Below, piece by piece: positions 36,309-46,300 of a stretch of DNA of 64,000 nt. Made by a program: the position numbers and the translations under genes. The notes below the pieces were generated by a model that made no database searches, was not told where the DNA came from, and saw only the letters and a list, made by a program, of their open reading frames with translations. The DNA is from Pandoraea communis (GTDB lineage: Bacteria; Pseudomonadota; Gammaproteobacteria; Burkholderiales; Burkholderiaceae), in the NCBI RefSeq assembly GCF_902459745.1, contig NZ_CABPSJ010000001.1:806001-870000 (forward strand). The letters are read 5' to 3'. The number at the start of each line of letters is the position of its first letter. The first letter of the stretch is position 1.

Positions 36309-38027
36309 TTACACACTCGCCAGACGGCGGGGCGGTTGAGGCGATGTCGACCCGCCCTTCCACATCTGGAATTTCTTGAGCTTGTGGAATCCGGCTTCGA
36401 TGTCACCGGGATCAATGAGACCCTGCGCCATCTTGTAGATCGCATGCTCCATGGCCGACTTACCGGACATGACCGGGCTCGTGAGATCGCCGTCGTGTTG
36501 GGCGCGCCAATAGCGCTGCGCCTCCCAGAATTTCGATTGACGCAGCAGGTCGAGCAATTCGTCGCACAATTCGCACACTTCCGCCACGACCGTCTGCCCT
36601 GCCGTGCCTCGCCCCTTGCAGTGATCGCAGCCTGGGCCTGCGACACGCACGCGAGCCGTGTCGATACCGAGGCCGGCGATGACGCACAACGTCGTCTCGT
36701 CGAGATGCCCGACGGCCGGCAGCTTGCAGTGATCGCACAGTACCGGAATGAGCTTCTGATACACCATGGCGGTGAGAAAGTTGGGGGACGTGACGGCCGA
36801 GACCGGCATGCCGATCTCTTCGCTGATCAAACGCGGGATGATGCCGAATGCGCTCGACGCGTGAACCGTGGACAGCACCTGATGGCCCGTTTCGGTCATC
36901 GACTTGGCGAACGAGCCCGTTTCGATGTCGCGAATTTCGCCGGGCATGAGTTTGTCCGGATCGCCACGCAACAGCACTTTGGCCGCTGCGCCGAACGCCG
37001 ATTCGCCGTGCCCGTCTTCAGCACGCCGCTGAATCGGGATCTGTGTCACATGCGGCTGGATGTATTCGACCGGATCTTCGATGGAGAAGAATTTTTTACC
37101 CGAGTCACGCTCGTACATCATCATCGTGCGCAATGTCGTCGACTTGCCCGAGCCGGTCTCACCCGCGATGATCGTCAACCCTGGGCTGCGATGTACCGCG
37201 TTCTCGAGCACCTCGATCTGATCGGCGGAGTAACCGAGTTCGGAGAGCGACAGCACGTCGTCGTCCACGGCTTCGTTGACGAGCAGTCGCAAAATCACGT
37301 CGACACCCCGATTCTCGCGAATGCTCTGCAAGCGAAGCTGATACTTGCGATTACGCAGGTTCAGCGGAATCGAACAACTCTGATGCTGATCTTCATCGAA
37401 ATGGTTGTGACTTCGGCTGCTGGGGTCGGCACGCGAGTTGTACGCCGCGGACACCGCATCGAGCATCGCGTGATAGTCGCGAGAGATGCGATCTGTCTCG
37501 CTGGTCGCGCGCAGCTTGCCGTGAATCCGCATGCGCACGCGCACATGCTGACCTTCGCGAAATTCGAAGTGGACGTCGGAGGCCCGCGCGTCGATGGCGC
37601 GTTCGATGATCAGATCGAAATTCCGGTAGGCGCCGGTGCGCTGCGCTTCGGTGCGGACACCGGTGCCGCTTTGCTGTTGCAGGCGCGACTGCATGAGCAG
37701 CATTTCTTCTGTCGTGCCGACGTAAATCCCTTCGAGATCCAGTCGATGTGTCGCTCGAACGGCCTGTTCGAAACGCGAGAGCAAGTCGGAGCCCTGCATA
37801 CGCACGAACGTCGTGTGTTCGAGCAGTACCAGAAAGAGCCGCGGCTTCGGGGCAACGAGCACCAGCGACCCGTTTTCCGCCCCGGCCAATATGATGCCGA
37901 GATCCTGACGCCAGCCTTGCATCTGGATATCGTCGACGCGAAGATCCGCGATGGGTCGAGCGACCGTGCCGCTGCGTGAATTGACGCGTGAGAGCGCCGC
38001 CTGGAACCGATCAGAAATCTTCGCCAT
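36309..38027 (-). CDS. pilQ: Type IVb pilus assembly ATPase PilQ (GspE family)
   Basis: A 572-residue secretion ATPase that powers pilus extension. The Walker A GETGSGKST is at 289-297, the Asp box SDVHFE at 150-155, the Walker B-like GEIRD near 363-367 and the His box TVHASS at H389. A C-terminal zinc-binding set is formed by C431/C434 and C467/C470. The ATG at 38027 gives the natural N-terminus MAKISDRF; it overlaps the end of pilP by 17 bp. The symbol follows R64; this is not the secretin also called PilQ elsewhere. Confidence 0.9.
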   Translation of the reverse strand: MAKISDRFQAALSRVNSRSGTVARPIADLRVDDIQMQGWRQDLGIILAGAENGSLVLVAPKPRLFLVLLEHTTFVRMQGSDLLSRFEQAVRATHRLDLEGIYVGTTEEMLLMQSRLQQQSGTGVRTEAQRTGAYRNFDLIIERAIDARASDVHFEFREGQHVRVRMRIHGKLRATSETDRISRDYHAMLDAVSAAYNSRADPSSRSHNHFDEDQHQSCSIPLNLRNRKYQLRLQSIRENRGVDVILRLLVNEAVDDDVLSLSELGYSADQIEVLENAVHRSPGLTIIAGETGSGKSTTLRTMMMYERDSGKKFFSIEDPVEYIQPHVTQIPIQRRAEDGHGESAFGAAAKVLLRGDPDKLMPGEIRDIETGSFAKSMTETGHQVLSTVHASSAFGIIPRLISEEIGMPVSAVTSPNFLTAMVYQKLIPVLCDHCKLPAVGHLDETTLCVIAGLGIDTARVRVAGPGCDHCKGRGTAGQTVVAEVCELCDELLDLLRQSKFWEAQRYWRAQHDGDLTSPVMSGKSAMEHAIYKMAQGLIDPGDIEAGFHKLKKFQMWKGGSTSPQPPRRLASV

Positions 38028-38475
38028 TGCGCCGCCCCGATGACCCGAGTCTCGCGCGACTCGCCTGCGTTTCGCCGGCGGGCGACGCCCCCATCGCATT
38101 GGGCAGCAGCAGACGCTGAACTTTGCCACCTCGTGTCACGTCCACGAAATCGCTGCCGATCTTCACCACCCGCCAATCGCCGAACCGATCGCCGTCGCTC
38201 ACGTTGTAACCAAAACGGCCATCGACGCGCAGATAAGCCGCCGCAATGTCGTCAACGCCGTGAATGAACATCAGTTCCGGCAACACCTCGGGCGTTGCGC
38301 TGATCGCTACGGCAGACGACGCGCCATCGGCCGTCAGTGTCTCCTGCGTCGACTTGAGATGGGCTCGGGCAAACGCGTCGATCGTTTCTTCGGCATGCGC
38401 AGGTGTGACAAACATCGGGGACGTTGCCGCCACGGCCGTCGCAATCCATGCCGTCCGGCGGAGCTTAATGAACAT
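38011..38475 (-). CDS. pilP: Type IVb pilus biogenesis protein PilP
   Basis: A 154-residue periplasmic protein with a signal peptide ending near AHA at residue 28. The remainder matches the short PilP of R64-type pili (VLPELMFIHGVDDIAAAYLRV and WRVVKIGSDFVDVTRGGK), which links inner-membrane and secretin parts, like the HR/GspC domains. The gene overlaps pilO2 by 11 bp upstream and pilQ by 17 bp downstream. Identification is mainly from context and size, with a moderate sequence impression. Confidence 0.78.
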   Translation of the reverse strand: MFIKLRRTAWIATAVAATSPMFVTPAHAEETIDAFARAHLKSTQETLTADGASSAVAISATPEVLPELMFIHGVDDIAAAYLRVDGRFGYNVSDGDRFGDWRVVKIGSDFVDVTRGGKVQRLLLPNAMGASPAGETQASRARLGSSGRRNGEDF

Positions 38476-39820
38476 AGTAGGTTCCTTTAGCGGAGAAGAC
38501 GGGTTTGGTGTCGTCGATCACGATCGTCAACTCGTGCAACGACATGTTGCCGGCGCGCATCATCAGTCCCGCCACAGAATCGACGAACGCCAGATGCCCG
38601 GCAATCTTCCATTCCCCCCTGGCGATCGGCGGTGGTACGTCGCTGCGCGCGGTCACCGCCGGTGGTGCCTGAACAAGCGGTTGGGGCATCGATAGCGAAA
38701 TGTCCATGCCGTAGTCGCCGAGCGATTGCAGACGCGCCCCGGCGGTGCGCAGAAACTGCGTGCGCGGCACGGGTGTCACGCGCGCCTCGCCGTCGTCGAC
38801 CTCGTCTTCGTTCTCGGCGAGCCCTTCCGCGCTCGCAGACACCGGCATCGATTTGGCCTGCCCGGATACTGGCGGAACGGTGTCGGCGGGCGTGATGGTT
38901 TCACTCGCGTTGTCGAGATCGACGATCCGGGCATTCGGGCGTTGCGAGAGAAGCAGATCGAACGTGCCGCCCTCCTGACGGCGCCACTGAATCTCACATT
39001 GATTGCCCCTGCATTCGATGGACGCGGGTCGCCATCCGCCAGCGCTCGCGGGCAGCGACTGCACCGCGTATTGCACGCGCCGGGCATACGACGCTCCCGT
39101 CGAAAAGGGTTCTGCGGCGATTGCGCGGGCGAGCGCGCGCCGGTAGGCATCCACCGGATCGACCTGATTGGCCGCTGCGAGCTTTGCCTTCTCCCTTTCC
39201 TCGTACCAGTCCCACCCCCACCACCCGGCCACGCAGACGAGTGAGAGCACTGCGAGCGAGATCGCCGCGATCTTCAGTTGGCGCGCCGGTAACGGCTTGC
39301 GCACGACTTGCAGACGCGCGTCGCGCGACTGATCCTTCGCTGCCTGTGCCGCGATATCGTCGAGCGTGAGCGCCACATCGGCGCCGCTGCCGTTCAATGG
39401 CGCAATACCTGCAATCGTGATTCCGCCCTCGATCTCCGCTGCCCACTGCTCCATTCTTGCGCGCAGTTCCGATGCGGGCACGACCAGATCCAGCTCCGGC
39501 CGACGATCACGCAACGTCACGAAGAACACGGCAGACAGATCGTCGGGATCGGGATGCACGAACGCCACGTTCGGCGCATCGACCATCGCGCCGAGCACGG
39601 CACCCAGGGCGTATAACTCGGGCGCGCTCTGCCCTTTGATCGACGGGGCCAGCGAGAACAGCCCCGCCGTGCGCGTGCCGGCGCCATCGTCGGCCACGGC
39701 GTAATGAGAGGCGTCGCGGCTGCGGGCGAGCCCGCGGATCTCCGTAGGCTCCTTCTGCAGACCGATCAATGTCTCCCACTGCGCACCGACGACGAGCCGG
39801 TTGGACAATATGCGCGTCAT
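38465..39820 (-). CDS. pilO2: Type IVb pilus protein PilO2
   Basis: A 451-residue bitopic membrane protein. A cytoplasmic N-terminal part (about 1-180) is followed by one transmembrane helix at 183-203 and a periplasmic part with an acidic, low-complexity linker near 330-345. This is the layout of the PilO2/PilO family of R64-type pili, comparable to PilN/GspL-like assembly proteins. It starts 1 bp after the pilN stop, and its end overlaps pilP, so expression is tightly coupled. Confidence 0.82.
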   Translation of the reverse strand: MTRILSNRLVVGAQWETLIGLQKEPTEIRGLARSRDASHYAVADDGAGTRTAGLFSLAPSIKGQSAPELYALGAVLGAMVDAPNVAFVHPDPDDLSAVFFVTLRDRRPELDLVVPASELRARMEQWAAEIEGGITIAGIAPLNGSGADVALTLDDIAAQAAKDQSRDARLQVVRKPLPARQLKIAAISLAVLSLVCVAGWWGWDWYEEREKAKLAAANQVDPVDAYRRALARAIAAEPFSTGASYARRVQYAVQSLPASAGGWRPASIECRGNQCEIQWRRQEGGTFDLLLSQRPNARIVDLDNASETITPADTVPPVSGQAKSMPVSASAEGLAENEDEVDDGEARVTPVPRTQFLRTAGARLQSLGDYGMDISLSMPQPLVQAPPAVTARSDVPPPIARGEWKIAGHLAFVDSVAGLMMRAGNMSLHELTIVIDDTKPVFSAKGTYYVH

Positions 39821-39821
39821 A

Positions 39822-41588
39822 TCACACGCCCTCGGTCAGTTCCGGCGAAATCAGGATGACGACTTCCTTGACCTGCTGGCGCGCCTCCTTGGTGCCGCCC
39901 TGGTAATTGAAGAGCCCATCGCGATCGGTCGAGTCGTCGCGCCGGCGGAAACCGCTAAGCACCAGCGTATCGCCCGACTTGAGCGACGCGCGCTGCATGG
40001 TCTGGATCGACGCCGTAATCGGCAACTGCATGAAGGTTCCGACGCCAAGGCCATCATCGGACCCCGATCTCTCGTCCTTGCCATCCAAGCCCACCTTCAC
40101 GCCATCGGCACCGACTTCCGCCTTCACTTCCGGACCGCCGCCGCCCTCCACGTTAGTGCCACTGGGCGCTTCTTTACCCGTGCGCAGATTGATCTTGTCG
40201 AGCTTTTTCAGGTCGGACATGTCGATCTGCACCTGCAACATCACGCTGCGGTTGTCCATCAGCGTGGGCAACAGGTTCATCACGAAGCCTGTGGTCAGCA
40301 CCGACTGTTCGGCGGTCACCACCGCCTGTCCGCCATAGTTGCCGGGCGTCATCTTCGTTTGTGCGACAAAGCCCTGATTCTGGGTGACGGCGACGGGCGC
40401 CGGCTGATTGTTCAGCGTAACGACCGTGGTGTCGATCACGGTACTCACACGCCCCTGCTGGCTGAGCGCGCGGATGAAGGCGCCGGAGCCTCTGAATCTG
40501 CCGCTGTCGATCTTGTTGAGTTGCAGGCCGCCCTTGCGTGCCATAAGCGTGCCGCCCGCCGCAGGGCCGGCCAGGCCCAACGTGATGCCGCTCGCCGCCC
40601 GATACACCAGATCCCAGTCGACGCCTGCGGCCGAATTTTCTTCCAGCGCCACGGAGTACACCTGCACGCGCAATTTGACCTGACGGCCCAGCACGGCGTT
40701 CTCCGCGTCGATGTAACTCGCCACGCGCTCGATGACGTCGGCCGTGTCGCTGACGACAAGCGAACTGGTCACGACCGACGGCGTGACACGCCCCCCTTCG
40801 GAGAGCATGTCCGTCACGGTGCGAACGAGATCCGACCAGTAATCGAGTTCGGATTCCACGCTCACGCTGGCGTCGGCGTTGAAGCTCAGATCGACGCCAC
40901 CGGCAGAGCCGCCCGGCCCGCTGCCGCCCGCCGCACCGCGATTCGCCTTCATCTGCGAGGCCTTGCCCACCGACGCAGAGTACGAAGAACTGCCGGGCAT
41001 CATCTTGATCTGGAAAGTCCGTGTGACATAGCGTGCAAAATGCACCACGCCGTCACGATAGCTCCAGTGGGTGCCCGTGCGGTGGGCGATGGTGTCGAGC
41101 AATCCGGATAGCGTGCCCGAGTATTGCAGCGGCACGGTCGGCTCGCCAGCATCGGAGCAGTTCACCTGGAACAGGTTGGCGGGACTGCCACCGCGATTGG
41201 CGGCGCGGCTGGCGCCACTCCCACCCCGTTCGCCACCGCCTGCTGCGCACGACACATCCGACGCCATGCGAATGGTCAGGCCGTTGCCGCGCGCCACCTG
41301 AGCGAGCACGATCGACATGGGCAACGGCGCGCCGGTGGCGAATCGCACGTTGCGCTTGAAAAATTCGGGTAACGCTATCGAAGCATTGATGGGCACGGAG
41401 CGCTTTGCGAGCCACGCCCCTTCCACGTGCTCGATGGCGCGAATCGGCGCCGCCGAGTGGGTATCGAACGCCGATTGCCCATCCGTCTGCGCCTGCTCTA
41501 CGTTGGCATCGGTTTTGGCGAGCATGCCTGGCGTGCCGCACGCCGTCAGAAACGTTGTGGCGCACAACACGCCAAGTCGCTTTCTCAT
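39822..41588 (-). CDS. pilN: Type IVb pilus outer-membrane secretin PilN (lipoprotein)
   Basis: A 588-residue secretin of the PilN/BfpB/TcpC class that forms the outer-membrane pore for the pilus. A lipobox LTAC with lipidated C17 closes the signal peptide. N-domains cover the first half and a secretin core the second (GVDWDLVYRAASG, QGFVAQTKMTPGNYG, GFVMNLLPTLMDN, PITASIQTMQRASLKSGDTLVLSGF). A low-complexity Gly/Ser stretch interrupts the N-part near residues 120-140. It lies between the PilL-like gene and pilO2. Confidence 0.9.
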   Translation of the reverse strand: MRKRLGVLCATTFLTACGTPGMLAKTDANVEQAQTDGQSAFDTHSAAPIRAIEHVEGAWLAKRSVPINASIALPEFFKRNVRFATGAPLPMSIVLAQVARGNGLTIRMASDVSCAAGGGERGGSGASRAANRGGSPANLFQVNCSDAGEPTVPLQYSGTLSGLLDTIAHRTGTHWSYRDGVVHFARYVTRTFQIKMMPGSSSYSASVGKASQMKANRGAAGGSGPGGSAGGVDLSFNADASVSVESELDYWSDLVRTVTDMLSEGGRVTPSVVTSSLVVSDTADVIERVASYIDAENAVLGRQVKLRVQVYSVALEENSAAGVDWDLVYRAASGITLGLAGPAAGGTLMARKGGLQLNKIDSGRFRGSGAFIRALSQQGRVSTVIDTTVVTLNNQPAPVAVTQNQGFVAQTKMTPGNYGGQAVVTAEQSVLTTGFVMNLLPTLMDNRSVMLQVQIDMSDLKKLDKINLRTGKEAPSGTNVEGGGGPEVKAEVGADGVKVGLDGKDERSGSDDGLGVGTFMQLPITASIQTMQRASLKSGDTLVLSGFRRRDDSTDRDGLFNYQGGTKEARQQVKEVVILISPELTEGV

Positions 41589-41638
41589 GGATTACCGCTT
41601 CCGTCATGATGGCCGCGCCGGGGGGTGCGCAGCGCTTG

Positions 41639-42214
41639 TTATTGTGTGGCGTGAACGACGCGCAGCACGCGGTTGGCCTCGTAGACTTTCACGCGAATGG
41701 GCGCATCGGTGTTCTGCAGGGAGACCACGATCTGCTCGACGATGTCGAGGAAGTCACCTGTGAACGTGGCCGGATACTCGATAGGGAAGTCACGGTCGAT
41801 TTCCCACGCGAGCTGCCAGCCGTGCCCCTTCAGATAGCGCTGAAGCGCTACGGAAACACGGCCGTCGTCCGGTGACATGAACAGTTCGAGAAGCTCGCGA
41901 ACTTCGGCCTGCGCAGGTGGCTTGAGAGGCTCCTCAGCCTGCACAGACGGCATAGCCTGAGAAGGCGAGGCTGGCATCGCGGCCACATCCGACGACACGT
42001 CGACCGACGGCAGCGGCTCCAGCGCTCTCGCAAGGGAACTCGGCGGCGGTGTCGCCGCTGCCGCTGCGCCGCCGGACATCAGCGGTTTATGGCTGGCGAA
42101 GGCGACCGCGATATCGGGCGTCCGATGCACCTCTTGAGACCTCTCCAAAGCGACAACCGTGCCCGACCATACGGTCGACGCCACTGCCGCCGTTAGCATC
42201 CTTTTGATGCGCAT
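41639..42214 (-). CDS. PilL-like protein with TcpQ-type C-terminal domain
   Basis: A 191-residue exported protein. A signal-like N-terminus, an Ala/Pro/Ser-rich linker (about 45-100) and a C-terminal domain (LQRYLKGHGWQLAWEIDRDFP then FTGDFLDIVEQIVVSLQ) match the toxin-coregulated pilus TcpQ domain seen in PilL of R64-like pili. TcpQ proteins are thought to help secretin assembly or stability. It lies directly upstream of the pilN secretin gene (50-bp gap), as expected. It is shorter than R64 PilL. Confidence 0.78.
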   Translation of the reverse strand: MRIKRMLTAAVASTVWSGTVVALERSQEVHRTPDIAVAFASHKPLMSGGAAAAATPPPSSLARALEPLPSVDVSSDVAAMPASPSQAMPSVQAEEPLKPPAQAEVRELLELFMSPDDGRVSVALQRYLKGHGWQLAWEIDRDFPIEYPATFTGDFLDIVEQIVVSLQNTDAPIRVKVYEANRVLRVVHATQ

Positions 42215-42269
42215 CTTTTCCTCACGTCGAATTCAATGCCGAATTGCCGGATGGGGTTCGATCACGGGA

Positions 42270-42914
42270 TCAGGAGCCGCCGATGGTGAACTCGACATCC
42301 GCCTTGGTCACGTCGTCCTGAACGAATCCGCCTGCCCCGTTATCTTTCCCTGACGATTTGCATGCCGCCCCTAGCTTGTTCATATCGAAGGGTGTCTTCA
42401 TCGTTTTCAGATCCTGCTGGTTCACCTTGATGGTGGCGAAGCTCGGGTGCATCGAGGAAAAGAGCTTCTGACATTGCTCGCTCGGCAAATCCTTGGACAC
42501 GATATTGAGTCCGAATGTCGGCTTGTCTGTCCCGCCGCCCGTAATCACGGACGGGGTAACTTCCCCACCGAATCGATTGAGATATTTGTCGCTGGTCCCA
42601 ACCCGCTGCATGGAACCGAAGATCCCCAGATCGTGCATAGCAGGCAACGTGGTCGAACTGTTCAACTGCCCCGACATCACCGCGTTTTGCACCGAGACCA
42701 CCGCCATCTGCCAGTCCTTGATCTCCTGATTCACCCGCACCGAATTCATCAGGCGCGGCACCCCGACCATTGCGCCGGCCATAATCAGGCCCATCACCGC
42801 CACGGCCACCGACAACTCCACCAGCGTCACACCGCGCTGACGGCGTTTGTTCAAGCGGCTGACCATTTTGCTTTTCATCTGCACGAGTGCGCCCTCGTTC
42901 GCTTGCATGTTCAT
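42270..42914 (-). CDS. pilS: Type IVb major pilin (PilS-like)
   Basis: A prepilin of 214 residues. A long charged leader of 28 residues ends KRRQRG, followed by VTLVELSVAVAVMGLIMAGA: cleavage after G, E5 conserved and a non-Phe first residue, the mark of type IVb pilins. Two cysteines near the C-terminus (C in SEQCQKL and AACKSS) can form the D-region disulfide. The ATG at 42914 was chosen because aggat/gaggg stands before it; ATGs at 42923 and 42908 are also possible. It is the first gene of the eight-gene minus-strand pilus operon. Confidence 0.88.
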   Translation of the reverse strand: MNMQANEGALVQMKSKMVSRLNKRRQRGVTLVELSVAVAVMGLIMAGAMVGVPRLMNSVRVNQEIKDWQMAVVSVQNAVMSGQLNSSTTLPAMHDLGIFGSMQRVGTSDKYLNRFGGEVTPSVITGGGTDKPTFGLNIVSKDLPSEQCQKLFSSMHPSFATIKVNQQDLKTMKTPFDMNKLGAACKSSGKDNGAGGFVQDDVTKADVEFTIGGS

Positions 42915-43390
42915 ATCCCTCATCCTGAGCCATTCGATTGGAAAGATTGCGCGGCAAAGCGATGTCTCCCCTAAGCCGCGACAGGGGCGATTTATGCCTG
43001 AACACCAAGCACCGCGTTGTCGCGTGCTATCCGTACATTTCGCAAATTGACAATTGCGTGGGACGAGAACCCCCCGTCGGCCCACCAATTCCGATAAGCC
43101 GATGCCCATCGAGAAAGTGCAGTGCCATGCCGTCGATGGCATGCCGAGCAAGGGGGAACGCGGATCACCGAGCGCTGGCGCCGCCATGGAGAATTTTGCG
43201 ATCGTCGGAATTAGCCCAACCGCAACGAGAGTATTCACAACGCCGTTTGCCGATGGCGCTATTCAGCGATTTCACAAGGCACATTGCATGCCATGGGTAC
43301 GCGAGTTTGCTGCGCGCGTGATGCGCCGAAGGCAGATGGCACAGACAATGCGTTTGTCTCGCCTGCCTTCGGCTTCAGGACGTCACCGCC
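42915..43390. other. Intergenic region upstream of the pilus operon
   Basis: A 476-bp gap between the pilS start and the end of the RND gene, both minus strand. It should hold the pilus promoter. An imperfect inverted repeat (CGCAAATTG, A, CAATTGCG) lies at 43041-43058 and overlaps a weak minus-strand promoter-like pair, TTGTCA (43048-43053) and TAGCAC 18 bp away. A compound stem-loop is at 43326-43372. No protein was recognised in the open frames here. Confidence 0.5.
43326..43372. repeat. Compound stem-loop downstream of the RND gene
   Basis: Outer 10-bp perfect arms (43326-43335 and 43363-43372) enclose an inner 6-bp stem (43343-43348 and 43354-43359). It lies 18 bp beyond the RND stop. 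There is no T-tract on either strand, so a Rho-independent terminator is uncertain; it may protect the mRNA 3' end. Confidence 0.45.
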
Positions 43391-46300
43391 TCACGGCGCC
43401 GCGTCCGTGTGAGTGCCGTCGACGACGCGGGCCGAACCGTGCGCATTCCCGCCGTTGTGGTCCGTCTCGCGGCTATCGTTCGCCGCCTTGTCGCCCGGCA
43501 GCACGAGCGGCCCCTTCCCTGCGAAGCGGTCGAGGTAGAGATAGATCACCGGGGTGATATAGAGCGTGATGACCTGCGAGAACAGCAAGCCGCCGACCAC
43601 CGCCAACCCGAGCGGCTGACGCAACTCCGCGCCTGCCCCGAGGCCCAGCGCAATCGGCAACGCGCCCATGAGTGCCGCGAGCGTCGTCATCATGATCGGC
43701 CGGAAGCGCAGCGCACATGCCTGACGAATCGCTTGCGTGGGCGTCATGCCGCCGTTGCGCTGCGCGTCGAGTGCGAAGTCGATCATCATGATCGCGTTCT
43801 TCTTCACAATGCCGATGAGCATCAACACACCGATCACCGCGATGAGCGACAGATCCATGCCGAACAGACGCAGCGTAATCAGCGCCCCGACGGCCGCCGA
43901 CGGCAAGCCCGCGAGAATCGTGATCGGATGGATGTAGCTCTCGTAGAGCACGCCGAGCAGCACGTAGATCACGAGCAACGCGCCGACCAGCAGCACGATC
44001 TGACTCGACTGCGACTTCTGGAACGCTGCCGCGTCGCCGCCCCAACTCGTGATAATGCTCGGCGGAAAGCCCAGTTGACGCTGGAAGCCCACGATCTTCT
44101 GCGCCGCGTCGCCCAATGCCGCACCCGGTGCGAGATTGAACGACAGCGTGATCGCCTGCAACTGGCCCTGATGGTTGACTGACACCGGCCCCATCTTGCG
44201 CTCGACCGTCGCCACCGCCGAGAGCGGTACCAGCGCACCGCCCTTGCCGCGCACGTAGATCTTGTCGAACGCGCCTTCGTCACGACGATCGTTGTCGTCG
44301 GCCTGCAAGATCACCTGATAGCTGTCGCTGGGCGTATAGATGGTCGACACCTGACGCTCGCCGAACGCGCTGTACAACGCGCTTCGAATGTCGCCGATGG
44401 CCACGCCGAGCGTATTCGCCTTGTCGCGGTCGATGGTGAGCTGCGCTTGCAGGCCCTTCATCTGCGCGTCGGTCGTCACGTCGCGGAAGATCGGATCGGC
44501 CCGCATGAGGGTCATCAGCCGGCCGGACCACAATTGCATCTCTCCCGGTTTCACGCTCTGCATCACGTACTGATAGCGGCTCTTGCTCTGCTTACCGCCC
44601 AGTTGCAGGTTCTGCACCGGGTTGAAGTAGACGTTGAGCCCCGGCACCTGCTTGACGTCGCGCCGCAGCCCTTCGAGCACCTCACTCATGTGCGGACGCT
44701 CGCCGTGCGGCTTCAGGTTGACGAACATGCGGCCCTGATTGCTGTCGCTGGCCGACACGATCACCGTCTCGACCGCCGGGTTGGCGCGAATGATATCGCC
44801 CGCCTGACGCAGCAATGCCGACATGGCCGTGAACGAAATGTCCTGCGCACCTTCGGCCGTCACCTGTACCTGCCCGATGTCTTCGCTCGGGAAAAAGCCT
44901 TTCGGAATCGTCGCGAACAGCACGCCCGTGGCAACGAACGTCGCGGCGGCGGCGGCCATCACCCACTGGCGATGCGCCAGGCACCAATCGACGCTGCGCA
45001 CGTAGCCGTTCTGCACCCACACGAAGCCGTCTTCGAACCACTGCGTCGCACGCAGTCCCAGCCCTTCGTCCTGCTCATGCTTGAGAAACCGGCTGCACAG
45101 CATCGGGATCAACGTGAGCGAGACGGCGGCCGACACCAGAATCGCGAGCGACACCACCACGGCGAACTCGTGGAACATCAACCCGATCACGCCCGGCATG
45201 AAGAAGATCGGGATGAACACGGCCACCAGCGAAATCGAGATCGACAGAATCGTGAAGCCCATCTCGCGCGACCCGACCAGCGCCGCGCGCAACGGCGGTA
45301 CGCCGTTCTCGATATGACGCACGATGTTCTCGAGCATCACGATGGCGTCGTCCACGACCAGCCCCACGGCGAGCGTGATGCCCAGCAGCGAGATATTGTC
45401 GATGGAGTAGCCCATGCCCTTCATGAGCGCGACCGTGCCGATGAGCGACACCGGCAGCGACATGACCGGAATCAACGTGGCGGCCAGACGTCGCAGAAAC
45501 AGGAAGATCACCAGCGTGACGAGAATCACCGTGAGGCCGAGGGTGAACTGCACGTCGTCAATCGATTCGCGAATCGACACCGAGCGGTCGTTGAGCAGCT
45601 TGACCTGAATCGACTGCGGCATCTGCTCCGCCAGACGCGGCAGCGCCGCCTTGACCTGATCGACGGTGGCCACAGTGTTGGCATTGGGCTGACGCAGCAC
45701 GGCGAGCACAATCGAGCGTTCGCCGTTGACCCAGCTGCCCGTCTTCACGGACTCAACACTGTCCTGCACCTCGGCCACGTCACGCAGATACACCGGGCTG
45801 CCGTTGACGCTCGCGATAATGAGGTTCGCGAACTGCTCGGCCTTGGTCATCTGACGGTTGGCCTCGATGGTCAGCGTCTGGCGGGTGCCGTCGAGCGTGC
45901 CCACCGGGCTGTTGGCGTTGGCCGACGCCAGCGCACGCGCCACATCGTCGAGCGTGAGCTTGCGCGCGGCCAGCGCGTCGGGACGCGCCTTCACGCGCAC
46001 GGCGAAGCGCTTCTGCCCGAAGATCAGCACCTGCGCCACGCCGGGCAGCGTGGACAGCGTGGGAGAGACGAGGTTTTCCGCATAGTCGTCGAGTTCGGCC
46101 AGCGACATCGACGGCGAATTCATCGCGAGGAACAGAATCGGCGCGTCGGCCGGGTTCACCTTGCGGTACGACGGCGGCGTGGTCATTTCCACCGGCAGCT
46201 TGCGCTGCGCGCGGAATAGCGCGGCCTGCACGTCGACGGCGGCGGCATCGATGTCCCGGTCGCTGTCGAACTCGATGATGATCGACGTGGTGCCCTGCGT

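Noticed and set aside
38011-38027. pilP/pilQ overlap as a frameshift or fused gene
   Set aside because: Both proteins have normal family ends and the overlap is like the other tight joints in this operon.
43054-43557. Plus-strand open frame in the pilS-RND gap
   Set aside because: Its second half is antisense to the RND gene and the first half has no recognisable protein features.
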